NCBI GenBank assembly: GCA_947628655.1
Contig: CANRAS010000006.1
Coordinates: 61,646-125,645, forward strand
Source of the DNA: an uncultured Clostridia bacterium
GTDB taxonomy: Bacteria; Bacillota; Clostridia; Oscillospirales; Ruminococcaceae
DNA length: 64,000 nucleotides
Direction: 5' to 3'
A program made the position numbers and the translations under genes. The first letter of the stretch is position 1. The number at the start of each line of letters is the position of its first letter. Shown here in pieces: positions 32,277 through 41,686 of this stretch. The notes beneath the pieces were generated by a model that was given only the letters and a program-made list of their open reading frames with translations, ran no database searches and was not told where the DNA came from.

Positions 32277-32306
32277 AAAATTTTTCCCGAACGCTGTTCG
32301 GGAAAA
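32277..32306 (-). terminator. gyrA terminator
   Basis: TTTTTCCCGAAC and GTTCGGGAAAAA form a stem with an AGC loop (minus strand), followed by TTTTT. It ends the gyrA transcript just before parS 2. Confidence 0.85.
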
Positions 32307-32321
32307 ACATATTTTACTGAA

Positions 32322-34958
32322 TTATTCCTCGGTGTTATCGCCGCCGTCGGTATCTTCGGTTTCTTCGGTTTCATCATCGACAGGTTCGTCGTCGGGGATA
32401 ACTTCGTTTGCGTCCTGTTCGAGCGACGCTAACGCCTCTTCTTCGGAAACGCTCTCGACCTCTTCGGTCTTTTCCGTATCGTCGTGCGGAGTACGAGAGA
32501 ATGTCGCAACGCGGTCGTTTTCGCCCAGGCGCATTACATGAACGCCCGACGCGGTGCGCCCCATTATGCGCAAATCGTTCGCTCGGATACGGATAATAAC
32601 GCCGTCCGCGCTGATTAAGATAACATCGTCGTCGGGACCCAGCGTGCGTATTCCGATAACCGCGCCTTTTTCGGGGGATACGGGGTAGTTTTTAAGACCC
32701 ATACCGCCGCGGCGCTGTAATCTGTAGCTTGCAACCGCGCACCGTCTGCCCATTCCCCTGTCGGTGACAGTGAGGATAGACGCGTTTTCGTCGAATATCT
32801 TCGTCGCGCCGACGATGTAATCATCGCCGCGGAATTTAATCGCGCGAACGCCGCGCGCCGTGCGCCCCATTACGCGAATGTCGTTTTCGTCAAAGCGGAT
32901 AGCCGCACCGTTTCGTGTCGCCGCCATAACCGTGCAGTCGCCCTCCGTGAGGAAACCGCCCGCTATCTCGTCGTTCTCGTTCAGAGTAATCGCGCGAAGT
33001 CCGATTTTTCTGACATTCTTAAACTCCGAAAGCCTTGTGCGCTTGCAAAGTCCGTTTTTCGTAAGGCAAACGAAATACTTATTCTCGGCGAAATCTATAG
33101 TTGTCATCATCGCCGCGACTTTTTCATCTTCGGCTAATTGCAACAAACCAACAATATTCGTCCCGCGCGACTGCCTGCTCCCTTCGGGAATTTGATAGCA
33201 CTTCAGGCGGAACATATTTCCCTTGTTAGTGATAAACAGGATATTTTCGTGCGAGGACGCTATGAACATACTGTCAACAAAATCCTCGTCGCGCTGTTTC
33301 ATACCCGAAACGCCCCTGCCGCCGCGCTTTTGGATATTATAGACTTCGGCGGGCTGGCGCTTGATGTAGCCCATATTCGTGAACGTAACAACGCAGTCCT
33401 CTTCGGGGATAAGGTCCTCGATGTCCACTTCCCCGCTGACGGGCTCAATAGCCGTGCGGCGCTCGTCGCCGTATTTTTTCTTGATAACTGTCAGTTCTTC
33501 GCCTACTAAATGGAGCAGTTTGCTTTTATCCGTGAGAAGTTCCTCAAGATGACCGATAAGTTCGCGCTTTTCCTGTAGTTCATCGAGAACCTTGCTTTTC
33601 TCCATTCCCGTAAGCGCGCCGAGCGTCATCTTAACGATAGCGTCAGCCTGCGCCTCGGACAGCGTGTAGGCAGTTTCCGTGAACAGTCCCGTTTTGGAAA
33701 CGTCAACGTTCTTGAAACGCTCGATAAGGCGTTCCTTACCCTCTGTTACGTTCTTGCTCGAACGCAGAATAGCGATAACCTCGTCAATAAAATCAATCGC
33801 GATTACAAGACCCTCTAAGATATGTTCGCGCTCCTTTGCCTTGTCAAGGTCGTACTGCGTGCGGCGCGTTACTACATCGACTTGATGGTCGAGGTAGTAT
33901 TTGAGCATTTCCATCAGAGTAAGCGTTTTCGGCTGACCGTCAACCAGCGCTATCATAATCGCGCCTACGGTGTCCTGCAATTGAGTATATGAATACAGTT
34001 TATTCAGCACGACATTCGGGTTCGCGTCGCGTTTGAGTTCAACGACAATGCGCATACCGCTCCTGTCGGATTCATCGCGGACGAACGAAATTCCGTCAAT
34101 GCGCTTGTCGCGCACAAGTTCGCCCATATTGATAAGTAACCGCGCTTTATTCACCATATATGGTATCTCGGTAATGATAATGCGCGTGGCGTTGTGTTCC
34201 TCGACTATCTCCGCTTTACCGCGCAGGATTATTTTTCCGCGCCCCGTATAATAAGCGGAGCGAATACCGCTGTAGCCCATTATAATACCGCCCGTCGGGA
34301 AATCGGGACCCTTTATACAGCCCATAACGTCCTCAATCGTTGCGTCGGGATTTTCTATCATCAGCAAAAGCGCGTCAACAACTTCACCAAGGTTATGCGG
34401 AGGAATGTTAGTTGCCATACCGACGGCGATACCGTTAGAACCGTTTACGAGCAAATTCGGAAAACGCGACGGCAAAACCACGGGTTCAACTAGTTTATCA
34501 TCGTAGTTTGTCTGGAAATCTACGACTTTTTTGTTAATATCGGCGGTCATTTCATTGGCGATTTTCGCCAGACGCGCCTCGGTATAACGGTAAGCCGCGG
34601 GCGGGTCGCCGTCTACAGAACCGAAGTTTCCGTGACCGTCTATCAGCGGATAGCGCATTGAAAACGTCTGCGCAAGGCGCACAAGCGCGTCATAAACGGA
34701 CGCGTCGCCGTGCGGGTGGTATTTACCCAAAACTTCGCCGACTGTATACGCGCACTTGCGAAAAGGCTTGTCCGCCGTGTTCCCCGCCTCGTTCATCGTG
34801 TAGATTATTCGGCGGTGAACGGGCTTAAACCCGTCGCGCACGTCGGGGAGCGCACGGGACGTTATAACCGCCATCGAATACTCGATAAACGATTTTTTCA
34901 TCGTGACTTCAAGGTCAATGTCACTTAATTTTTCCAAGCTGAAATCTATATCTTTCAA
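32322..34958 (-). CDS. gyrA: DNA gyrase subunit A
   Basis: Breakage-reunion subunit of gyrase. About 878 residues from TTG 34958, which has GGAGG 8 bases upstream. The catalytic Tyr lies in [12 protein letters not shown], and the C-terminal wrapping domain has the GyrA box as QKRGGRG with a related QRRGGMG. In the quinolone region [13 protein letters not shown] the residue equivalent to E. coli Ser83 is Ala. It ends in a long acidic tail (many Asp and Glu over the last 45 residues). It follows the YcxB-like gene and gyrB on the same strand. Confidence 0.97.
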   Translation of the reverse strand: MKDIDFSLEKLSDIDLEVTMKKSFIEYSMAVITSRALPDVRDGFKPVHRRIIYTMNEAGNTADKPFRKCAYTVGEVLGKYHPHGDASVYDALVRLAQTFSMRYPLIDGHGNFGSVDGDPPAAYRYTEARLAKIANEMTADINKKVVDFQTNYDDKLVEPVVLPSRFPNLLVNGSNGIAVGMATNIPPHNLGEVVDALLLMIENPDATIEDVMGCIKGPDFPTGGIIMGYSGIRSAYYTGRGKIILRGKAEIVEEHNATRIIITEIPYMVNKARLLINMGELVRDKRIDGISFVRDESDRSGMRIVVELKRDANPNVVLNKLYSYTQLQDTVGAIMIALVDGQPKTLTLMEMLKYYLDHQVDVVTRRTQYDLDKAKEREHILEGLVIAIDFIDEVIAILRSSKNVTEGKERLIERFKNVDVSKTGLFTETAYTLSEAQADAIVKMTLGALTGMEKSKVLDELQEKRELIGHLEELLTDKSKLLHLVGEELTVIKKKYGDERRTAIEPVSGEVDIEDLIPEEDCVVTFTNMGYIKRQPAEVYNIQKRGGRGVSGMKQRDEDFVDSMFIASSHENILFITNKGNMFRLKCYQIPEGSRQSRGTNIVGLLQLAEDEKVAAMMTTIDFAENKYFVCLTKNGLCKRTRLSEFKNVRKIGLRAITLNENDEIAGGFLTEGDCTVMAATRNGAAIRFDENDIRVMGRTARGVRAIKFRGDDYIVGATKIFDENASILTVTDRGMGRRCAVASYRLQRRGGMGLKNYPVSPEKGAVIGIRTLGPDDDVILISADGVIIRIRANDLRIMGRTASGVHVMRLGENDRVATFSRTPHDDTEKTEEVESVSEEEALASLEQDANEVIPDDEPVDDETEETEDTDGGDNTEE

Positions 34959-34974
34959 TAGTAAATCCTCCAAA

Positions 34975-35601
34975 TTACGCCTCAAGTTTTTCAATCAGAA
35001 AATCGCGCACGGTGTCTTCTTCTTCCTTTGTCAGACATCTCTTCGGAAAACAGTATATCTGACGGCGGTTGAATACCAAAAGCAGTGACTCTTCATTCTC
35101 GATGAAGTTCAGCAAATCCTCCCCGAATATAAATACGGTTTTCAGCGGGGAGATTATTTCCTCGTCCGCGTCCTCGTCTATTTTCAAATCTACTTCGTTT
35201 TGCTTAGGTTTAATCACGGTTTCAAGTTCGATTTTATCGGGATAGACCGTACAGCAATATTCTTCGGGGTTCATATCTTCGAGAGCCTTTATAACGCGCT
35301 TTCGCGTGCGCCGCTGGTCTGTCGCGTTATAATACAGTCCGAACAGACAGAACGCTATTGCAAAGTAAAGCGGCACGGCGGTCGGATTGAACACTATCCC
35401 CACGATAATCGCCGCCGACAGCAGAATATACGCGATTAACTGAATACTGACGCGTCTTTTCATAAACCGCTTTTGAAACGACTTCATCGCGCCGTCGGTT
35501 TCTTCGGGCGTGTTGTCATAGCTGAATTTCGCTATAGGTTCGCTTATCTTTCCCGTTTCCGACTTTGCGGACTCTCCCGCGATTTTATTAAGGTCGGGCA
35601 T
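34975..35601 (-). CDS. YcxB-like membrane protein
   Basis: The protein of about 208 residues has two adjacent membrane helices (about residues 53-95) and a C-terminal beta-rich domain resembling YcxB-like proteins ([14 protein letters not shown], then [20 protein letters not shown] and [19 protein letters not shown]). Function unknown. The start is uncertain: the good GGAGG site is directly next to an in-frame TTG (35625) and 24 bases before ATG 35601, and optimally spaced only for an ATT codon at 35616. It lies between gyrB and gyrA, an unusual insertion in a normally tight pair. Confidence 0.7.
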   Translation of the reverse strand: MPDLNKIAGESAKSETGKISEPIAKFSYDNTPEETDGAMKSFQKRFMKRRVSIQLIAYILLSAAIIVGIVFNPTAVPLYFAIAFCLFGLYYNATDQRRTRKRVIKALEDMNPEEYCCTVYPDKIELETVIKPKQNEVDLKIDEDADEEIISPLKTVFIFGEDLLNFIENEESLLLVFNRRQIYCFPKRCLTKEEEDTVRDFLIEKLEA

Positions 35602-35671
35602 TATACTGCTTGAAATAAAAATCAACCTCCGATTTGTTATTTTACAGAATTATAATTATTTAAATTTATAG

Positions 35672-37666
35672 TTATATATCCAAATTCTCGGCGAGTTTTG
35701 CGTTCTGCTCGATAAACTCGCGGCGCGGTTCTACCTTATCGCCCATAAGTATCGTCATAATCTCGTCGGCTTTCGCGGCGTCCTCAACTGATACTCTGAG
35801 CATCGTCCGCGTTTCGGGGTTCATTGTCGTTTCCCAAAGCTGACTAGCGTCCATTTCGCCCAAGCCTTTATAACGCTGAACATCGGTCTTTCCGCCGTCC
35901 GCGCCGAGTTCCGCGATGTAGCGGTCGCGCTCCTCGTCGGAGAACGCGTATCTTACCTGTTTTCCGCGCGATACCTTGAAAAGCGGGGGCTGTGCGCAGT
36001 AAACGTGACCCTGCTCGATAAGCGGGCGCATAAATCTGAAGAAGAACGTAAGCAAAAGCGTTCTGATATGCAGACCGTCCACATCGGCATCGGACATTAT
36101 GATAACTCGTCCATAGCGCAGTTTCTCAATGTTGAAATCCTCCGCTACTCCCGTCCCCAATGCTTTTACCACGGGTAATAATTTATCGTTATTATACACT
36201 TTGTCGGCTCTTGCTTTTTCAACGTTCAGCATTTTGCCCCAAAGAGGAAGTATAGCCTGAAAACGTCTGTCGCGTCCCTCTTTAGCAGAACCTCCCGCGG
36301 AATCTCCCTCGACGATATATATTTCCGTTACGGAAATATCGTTTTCGGAGCAGTCCGACAGCTTGCCGGGCATACCCGCGCCGTCCATAACGGATTTGCG
36401 CTTGGTTTCCATTGCCTTTCGCGCCGCGTCGCGCACCGCCTGAGAGTTCGCCGCTTTATTAACGATTATCTGCATTGTTTCGGGGTGTTCCTCGAAATAA
36501 TACGTCAGCTGTTCGTTTACTATTTTATAAACAGCGGGCTGAACTTCGGGATTGTTTAATTTGCCCTTTGTCTGCCCCTCAAACTCCGCTCTGTGAAGAA
36601 GTTTAACGGAGATAACCGCGTTAATCGCCTCGCGGATAGCCTCTCCGCTGTAGCCGTTGAACGCCTTTTCCTCCGCGCCCTTTTTGGACGGCTTTTTCTT
36701 CTTCGTCTTTTCCTTCTTCTCTAATTCCTGCTTAGCAAAGCTGTTGACTACGTTATTAAGCGCGCGTTTAAAGCCGAGTTCATGCGTACCGCCCTCGCCC
36801 GTGTGGATTTCATTCGCAAACGAACGAATTACCTCGCTGTTAAAGTCTGTAGTGTACTGTAACGCGACTTCCGCGATAATGCCGTCGCACTCGCCCTTGA
36901 TGTAGATAACATCGGGGTGAAGAACCTCCGCGCCGCGTTTTTTGTTAAGCCATTCAATATATTCGCAGATACCGCCGTTATATTGAAAGGTTTCTTCCTG
37001 TATGTTATTTTCATCGCGCAGGTCGTGTATGTTTAATTTAAGACCCGCGTTAAGGAACGCTTTCTCGCGCAAAGAACTGCTGAGCGTTTCATAATTAAAT
37101 TCAGTCGTATGGAAAATCGTACCGTCGGGTTTGAAAGTTACGGTAGTACCCGTGCGGTCTGTAGTGCCGATTACCTTAATAGGCTCGGTATAAACGCCCC
37201 TGTCAAAGTGCTGAAAGTGAACGTTTTTCCCGTCGTGTATCTCGAACTCCAGCCATTCCGAAAGCGCGTTTACCGCGGACGCGCCTACGCCGTGCATACC
37301 GCCCGCGACTTTGTATCCGCCCTCGCCGTCGAACTTACCTCCCGCGTTCAGCACGGTGAATACCATAGTGGCGGCGGAAATTCCCTCGGCGCTGTTTATT
37401 CCCGTAGGGATACCGCGCCCGTTATCTTTAACGCGGATTATATTATCGGGAAGAATTGCCACATCTATTTCCGTGCAGTACCCCGCGAGCGCCTCGTCAA
37501 CGGAGTTGTCCACGATTTCATAAACAAGGTGGTGCAAACCGCCCTCGCCCGTAGAACCCATATAAAATCCGGGGGATTTGCGCACGGGTTCAAGACCTTT
37601 CAAGGACTGTATACTGTCCGCGCCGTATTCTCCCTGTGATGAACTTACACTTTTTTCGTCTGCCAT
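35672..37666 (-). CDS. gyrB: DNA gyrase subunit B
   Basis: ATPase subunit of gyrase, 664 residues. Present are the GHKL ATP site (EIVDNSVDEALAG, DNGRGIP, GLHGVG-type KVAGGMHGVGASAVNAL), TOPRIM motifs (EGDSAGGSAKEGRDRRFQAI, then DADVDG) and the C-terminal RYKGLGEMD. A Lys-rich insert (KEKTKKKKPSKKG) lies in the transducer region. It has its own promoter and follows the higBA pair. Confidence 0.97.
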   Translation of the reverse strand: MADEKSVSSSQGEYGADSIQSLKGLEPVRKSPGFYMGSTGEGGLHHLVYEIVDNSVDEALAGYCTEIDVAILPDNIIRVKDNGRGIPTGINSAEGISAATMVFTVLNAGGKFDGEGGYKVAGGMHGVGASAVNALSEWLEFEIHDGKNVHFQHFDRGVYTEPIKVIGTTDRTGTTVTFKPDGTIFHTTEFNYETLSSSLREKAFLNAGLKLNIHDLRDENNIQEETFQYNGGICEYIEWLNKKRGAEVLHPDVIYIKGECDGIIAEVALQYTTDFNSEVIRSFANEIHTGEGGTHELGFKRALNNVVNSFAKQELEKKEKTKKKKPSKKGAEEKAFNGYSGEAIREAINAVISVKLLHRAEFEGQTKGKLNNPEVQPAVYKIVNEQLTYYFEEHPETMQIIVNKAANSQAVRDAARKAMETKRKSVMDGAGMPGKLSDCSENDISVTEIYIVEGDSAGGSAKEGRDRRFQAILPLWGKMLNVEKARADKVYNNDKLLPVVKALGTGVAEDFNIEKLRYGRVIIMSDADVDGLHIRTLLLTFFFRFMRPLIEQGHVYCAQPPLFKVSRGKQVRYAFSDEERDRYIAELGADGGKTDVQRYKGLGEMDASQLWETTMNPETRTMLRVSVEDAAKADEIMTILMGDKVEPRREFIEQNAKLAENLDI

Positions 37667-37738
37667 AAAAATCTCCTAATAACCAAATTAACCCGCCGAA
37701 AATAAGCGGGAAAAACTCTCTGCGCCTATATTATATAT

Positions 37739-37767
37739 AGTATATCACAAATTACAAAAAAAATCAA
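37739..37767 (-). promoter_or_regulatory. gyrB promoter
   Basis: Minus strand TTGATT (37767-37762), 17-base spacer, TATACT (37744-37739). The leader holds a small CCCGC...GCGGG hairpin near 37692-37710. Confidence 0.7.
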
Positions 37768-37842
37768 GGGTTTTTGTAAATTTTAACTATTTTGAGCGAC
37801 ATTTTTTGCGGGAAATTTTTGCGGACGGCGTATTAAAAAATA

Positions 37843-37863
37843 TCTCCCGCCCGTGGCGGGAGA
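37843..37863 (-). terminator. Terminator after higBA
   Basis: TCTCCCGCC-ACG-GGCGGGAGA followed by TATTTTTTA on the minus strand. Confidence 0.85.
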
Positions 37864-37894
37864 TTATTATAGAATTAGTATGGCGACAGATAAA

Positions 37895-38170
37895 TTATCT
37901 GAACTCTATCCAAAGAGATTTTCCCATAGCTGTTGCCAATCTCTGCAATGTTTTGATTGACGGATTAGCATTGCCGTTTTCTAATTTACTTATATCGCCC
38001 TGCGTAATGCCCGAACGCTCGGACAGTTCTTTTTGCGTCAAGCCCTCCCCGTTTCTCGCCTCGACAAGTGCTTTCATAATAGCATATTCAGGCTCAAGCA
38101 ATTCCCAATCCCTTGCAAATTCGGGATTTTCAAGCTGTTTATCGAGATACTTTTCAAAATCGTCTTTCAT
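37895..38170 (-). CDS. higA: HigA-type antitoxin (XRE helix-turn-helix)
   Basis: The 91-residue protein has a C-terminal Cro/CI helix-turn-helix (LTQKELSERSGITQGDISKL, then ENGNANPSIKTLQRLATAMG). It lies one base behind the toxin gene, in toxin-first order as usual for HigBA. It should neutralise HigB and repress the shared promoter. The pair is inserted between remB and gyrB. Confidence 0.88.
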   Translation of the reverse strand: MKDDFEKYLDKQLENPEFARDWELLEPEYAIMKALVEARNGEGLTQKELSERSGITQGDISKLENGNANPSIKTLQRLATAMGKSLWIEFR

Positions 38171-38171
38171 A

Positions 38172-38525
38172 TCAATTCTCCTTTATGCTGAAAAAATCTT
38201 TCCTATACCTTTTAGCGCGTTCAATTTCCGCTTTCGGTGTTTTTTGGGTTTTTTTAACAAACCCGTTGGTTAATACTATTTTACGCCCCACAAAAAAGAA
38301 GTAAAGAACTCTTGTAATATTTGAACCAACCTTTGCCCGCAATTCAAAAATGCCGTCCTCTAATTCTTCCGAATAAGGCAGTCTTACCTTAAAACCTTTT
38401 TCTTTGATAAGTCTTATCGACATCAGCATTTTTTCGCGCATCTTAATATCCAGACTGTCCAAGAAATCGGCAACAGGAACCTCGCCTTTTTCGGTCTTAT
38501 AGAATATTATTTCAAAATCCAGCAT
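38172..38525 (-). CDS. higB: HigB-type toxin (RelE/ParE superfamily, Gp49-like)
   Basis: The 117-residue protein has the Gp49-like HigB pattern: FYKTEKGEVPVADFLDSL, then LRAKVGSNITRVLYFFFVGR and LTNGFVKKTQKTPKAEIERA. Family members cleave mRNA on the ribosome. ATG 38525 has GGAGA upstream; the ORF opens four codons earlier. The promoter is perfect (TTGACA-17-TATAAT). Confidence 0.9.
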   Translation of the reverse strand: MLDFEIIFYKTEKGEVPVADFLDSLDIKMREKMLMSIRLIKEKGFKVRLPYSEELEDGIFELRAKVGSNITRVLYFFFVGRKIVLTNGFVKKTQKTPKAEIERAKRYRKDFFSIKEN

Positions 38526-38560
38526 TATTATCTCCAAATATATGATTTATCCTATAATAT

Positions 38561-38589
38561 ATTATATAACATATATTTAATTTTGTCAA
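38561..38589 (-). promoter_or_regulatory. higBA promoter
   Basis: Minus strand TTGACA (38589-38584), 17-base spacer, TATAAT (38566-38561). The flanking AT-rich inverted bases could be the HigA operator. Confidence 0.8.
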
Positions 38590-38643
38590 GGGGTAAATTA
38601 AAATTTTTTATATTTCCCGCTGTCGGCGGTAAAATTATATAAC

Positions 38644-38877
38644 TTAATAATTCCGTTTCCGTATCGTATTATTAGAAACGTTGGAAATATAAGTCTTATC
38701 CACAGTAACAATAAAACTTTTAGGCATATTTTCAGAAACATTTACTATCTGTAATTTTTTCTGGCAAGTATTCAGATAATCTACCGTCGTTTTACTTACC
38801 GAACATTCCTCTATATCGAATATTCCGACAACGCTGTCGGACGGGACTGTGATATTTCCGCCTAAAAACAAGTACAT
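38644..38877 (-). CDS. remB: RemB/YaaB-like DUF370 protein
   Basis: The 77-residue protein (MYLFLGGNITVPSDSVVGIF, DIE) matches the extracellular-matrix regulator RemB family, normally found between recF and gyrB, as here. It lies 9 bases behind recF on the same strand. A canonical DnaA box TTATCCACA (38696-38704) occurs inside the gene. Confidence 0.88.
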   Translation of the reverse strand: MYLFLGGNITVPSDSVVGIFDIEECSVSKTTVDYLNTCQKKLQIVNVSENMPKSFIVTVDKTYISNVSNNTIRKRNY

Positions 38878-38886
38878 AATATTCTC

Positions 38887-40014
38887 CTATTCAATAACCG
38901 TAAACTCCCCGTTCTCCGTGTTCCACTTCCTGCCGTTTGTGAGCGCGGACAGTTCATTAATATTACAGCAAGTAATAAACACCTGCGATTTTTTAATATG
39001 GTTAATAACATAGTTTCGTCTAACGAAATCTAGTTCACTTAAAATATCGTCGAGAATTATCACGGGGTCGGTCTGATTTTTCCGTCTGATAATTTCCGCC
39101 TCCGACAGTTTCAGCGCAAGCGCGATACTGCGGATTTGACCCTGCGACGCGTATTCCCGCGCGGGCATATTGTTTATAAAGAAATTAATATCATCGCGGT
39201 GAATACCCGTCAGCGTATAGTGAAGTTTCATTTCCGCGGAAAGATTTTTTTCGAGTTCGGCGAGATATTTTTTATACAAATCGTTTATATTTTCAAAGTT
39301 TATACTGTCCGTTTTGAAAGCGGAACTCACATACTGCATCGAAAGGTTTTCGGTGTTGCTTGTAAGTTCCGAATAAATATTCGCCGCGCAGGATTTCAGA
39401 AATCTGAAATATTTCAGTCTGCCGTATGTTACGTTAATTCCCTCGGCAGTCAGAATTTCATTCCAAGGCGCGATTAAACTGCGCGTTTTCTCTATGTCAC
39501 CGTTATTAACTAAAAGTATATTATTGCGCTGTTTTAAACCTTTGTTATATTTAGAAAGTTTCTTTAAATGCGTTCGCGTCTGCATAAGCGCAACGTCATC
39601 GAGGTAATTTCTCCGAAGTTCGGGCGAACCCTTTATCAAATTTAAGTGTTCGGGTATAAAAACAACATATTTTAACACTCCGTATAATTCGGTTGCGTCC
39701 TTCATCTTTATGCCGTTATAGGTTATTGAAACAATATTTTTACTAATCGTATAATTTATTATATTTTCACGTTCTGTAATATTATCTTGAAAATAAAGTT
39801 TTATATTAACGTCGGCTTTCGGATTGTCGGCGGGTATAAACTGCGAAAACCGCGAGTGCCGAAAACTTCCCCCAAGACACACCGAAATTGCCTCGCAGAC
39901 ATTAGTTTTTCCCTGAGCGTTTCGTCCGACGAAGATATTCAGATCCTTGTCAAACTCCAGCTCCGCCTCGCGGATATTTCTGAAATTGTGTATGCTTATT
40001 TTGGTAATATACAT
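38887..40014 (-). CDS. recF: DNA replication and repair protein RecF
   Basis: SMC-like ATPase of the RecFOR gap-repair pathway, 375 residues. Walker A GRNAQGKTNVCEAI near residue 32, signature YASQGQIRSIALALKLSEAE, and Walker B VIILDDILSELD are present. The C-terminus is normal in length. It is in the usual place behind the S4-domain gene. Confidence 0.95.
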   Translation of the reverse strand: MYITKISIHNFRNIREAELEFDKDLNIFVGRNAQGKTNVCEAISVCLGGSFRHSRFSQFIPADNPKADVNIKLYFQDNITERENIINYTISKNIVSITYNGIKMKDATELYGVLKYVVFIPEHLNLIKGSPELRRNYLDDVALMQTRTHLKKLSKYNKGLKQRNNILLVNNGDIEKTRSLIAPWNEILTAEGINVTYGRLKYFRFLKSCAANIYSELTSNTENLSMQYVSSAFKTDSINFENINDLYKKYLAELEKNLSAEMKLHYTLTGIHRDDINFFINNMPAREYASQGQIRSIALALKLSEAEIIRRKNQTDPVIILDDILSELDFVRRNYVINHIKKSQVFITCCNINELSALTNGRKWNTENGEFTVIE

Positions 40015-40082
40015 AACTGCCCTTTACAAAATAAATTTACCGAAAACAGCCCCCAAAAGTTTGGGGGCGAATTTCGCTGTGT

Positions 40083-40328
40083 TTACTTTTCCTCCGTTTC
40101 AGCAACGGCGTTTTCCTCATCGAAAACCACTTTATACTTCTTGTTCTTGTACTCTATAATATCGCCTGGCTTTATCTTTTTTCCGCGCTTTGTGCAGAGA
40201 TCGCCGTTTACGTTGAACTCTCCCAAATCAATAAGGATCTTTGCCTTTGCTCCTGTTTCGGAAAATCCCGCGAACTTCACAAGCTGATCCAGCTTTATTG
40301 TCGGTGTAGTTATTTTTAATTCTTCCAT
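40083..40328 (-). CDS. yaaA: S4-domain protein YaaA
   Basis: The 81-residue protein has an S4-like RNA-binding segment (LDQLVKFAGFSETGAKAKIL, then GEFNVNGDLCTKRGKKIKPG). It lies between dnaN and recF, the standard place of YaaA, which has been linked to ribosome or replication functions. It is 24 bases behind dnaN. Confidence 0.9.
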   Translation of the reverse strand: MEELKITTPTIKLDQLVKFAGFSETGAKAKILIDLGEFNVNGDLCTKRGKKIKPGDIIEYKNKKYKVVFDEENAVAETEEK

Positions 40329-40352
40329 ATTTAACCTCTCTTTACGTTTTAT

Positions 40353-41453
40353 TTATTTCAAGCGCATTGGCATTATTAAGAATGTAAACTCCGTCCCCTC
40401 TTTTGGAACAAGCAAAACAGGCTCGACGCTCTTGCCCGTTATAATAAACTTAACATCGGAGCAATCTGTAGCCTTGAACGCGTCAAGCAGGAATTTTGTA
40501 TTAAGTCCTATTGTAAACGGCTCGCCGCCGTATTTTATGCTTATCTGTTCATTGAACGAACCCAAAGACGTTGTACAGCTTAATGTCAGCGTATCGGAAC
40601 TAAATTCGCACCGCAGAGGAAGTTTTACTTTTTCGCTTATAACAAGCATTGCGCGGTCAAGCGTCTTTATCATCTCCGAAACGTTCAGATCAACGATATT
40701 TGTGCTGTTCGTTGCGATATACTTGCTGTAGTCGAGGAAATCTCCGTTTATAAGTCTTGAAATCATCGTATACTTTCCGAACTTGAACGAGATTTGATTT
40801 AGTTCAAGGCAAATCGTAATATTGCTGTCGTCCTCGTCGGCAAGCAAATGTGACAGCTCGTCAAGCGACTTTGACGGCACTATAAATTTAGTGTCATCAT
40901 GGGTAAGCGGTTCCTGACGAACGGCAATTCTAAGCCCGTCCATTCCGACAACGCTTAAAGTATTATTCTTAATTTCAAACAAACAGCCCGTGAAAATCGG
41001 CTTTGTATCGGATACGGCGCACGCATATGAAGTCTGGGAAATCATACTCTTCAGCACTTTCTGCGGCATTGAAAACCCGTTTTCCGTCACCGCCTGCGGG
41101 ACCTGCGGATACTCGTCCGCTCCCATACACATTATTGACATCTTTGTTCTTCCGCATTTTATCACCGCGGAATTATTATTTTCAATAATTATCTCCACAT
41201 TCCCCGACGGCATTTTTCTCAAAATCTCGCCCAAACGCTTTGCGTTTATAACGATGTTCCCGTCCTCGCCCGTGTCTACCTGAACAGTCGTTCTGATACC
41301 TATTTCAAGATTGTATCCCGTAAGCGACAGCGAATTGTCCGAGAGTTCAAACAGCACTCCCTCCAAAGCGGGAATAGTGGATTTTTGCGAAGTTGCTCTT
41401 GAAGTTGTAAGAACAGCCTCCAGCAATATATCTTTATCACAGCTGAATTTCAT
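40353..41453 (-). CDS. dnaN: DNA polymerase III beta sliding clamp
   Basis: The 366-residue protein has three clamp domains; MKFSCDKDILLEAVLTTSRA opens it and it ends LIMPMRLK, the typical beta-clamp C-terminus. It encircles DNA and holds polymerase and partner proteins. It follows dnaA after 233 bases of origin-type sequence. Confidence 0.96.
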   Translation of the reverse strand: MKFSCDKDILLEAVLTTSRATSQKSTIPALEGVLFELSDNSLSLTGYNLEIGIRTTVQVDTGEDGNIVINAKRLGEILRKMPSGNVEIIIENNNSAVIKCGRTKMSIMCMGADEYPQVPQAVTENGFSMPQKVLKSMISQTSYACAVSDTKPIFTGCLFEIKNNTLSVVGMDGLRIAVRQEPLTHDDTKFIVPSKSLDELSHLLADEDDSNITICLELNQISFKFGKYTMISRLINGDFLDYSKYIATNSTNIVDLNVSEMIKTLDRAMLVISEKVKLPLRCEFSSDTLTLSCTTSLGSFNEQISIKYGGEPFTIGLNTKFLLDAFKATDCSDVKFIITGKSVEPVLLVPKEGTEFTFLIMPMRLK

Positions 41454-41686
41454 AACGTACTCCTCGAAAAAAAATTTTTCAAAAATATAATAATATATAT
41501 TATATTTTTTTTAATAACAATAATAAGGGCGGTTAAATTTGTTAAAACAATGAAAAATTGTTTTATACCCTTAAATTAAGACGGGTAAAATTTTAACATT
41601 CGTAAGTTTAATAAAAATTAAACCGTTGAATTATCAAATTTTATGTTCCTAAGTGTTAAAAACCTGTTTAAAAATCTGTGGAAAAA
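41454..41686 (-). other. dnaA-dnaN intergenic region: DUE and DnaA-trio-like tract
   Basis: Reading from dnaA: three tandem 9-mers at about 11-12-base spacing (TGTGGAAAA 41677-41685, TGTTTAAAA 41665-41673, TGTTAAAAA 41654-41662 on the plus strand), then TGTTAAAAC (41540-41548), a GC block CCGCCC (41532-41527), a trinucleotide run TTATTATTGTTATTA (41526-41512) and 30-plus bases of A/T (to about 41480). This is the order box, GC cluster, DnaA-trios, unwinding element known from Bacillus. Confidence 0.7.

Noticed and set aside
38696..38704. Canonical DnaA box TTATCCACA inside remB
   Set aside because: It is a single coding-region copy away from the AT-rich gaps. It may bind DnaA but does not define the origin.
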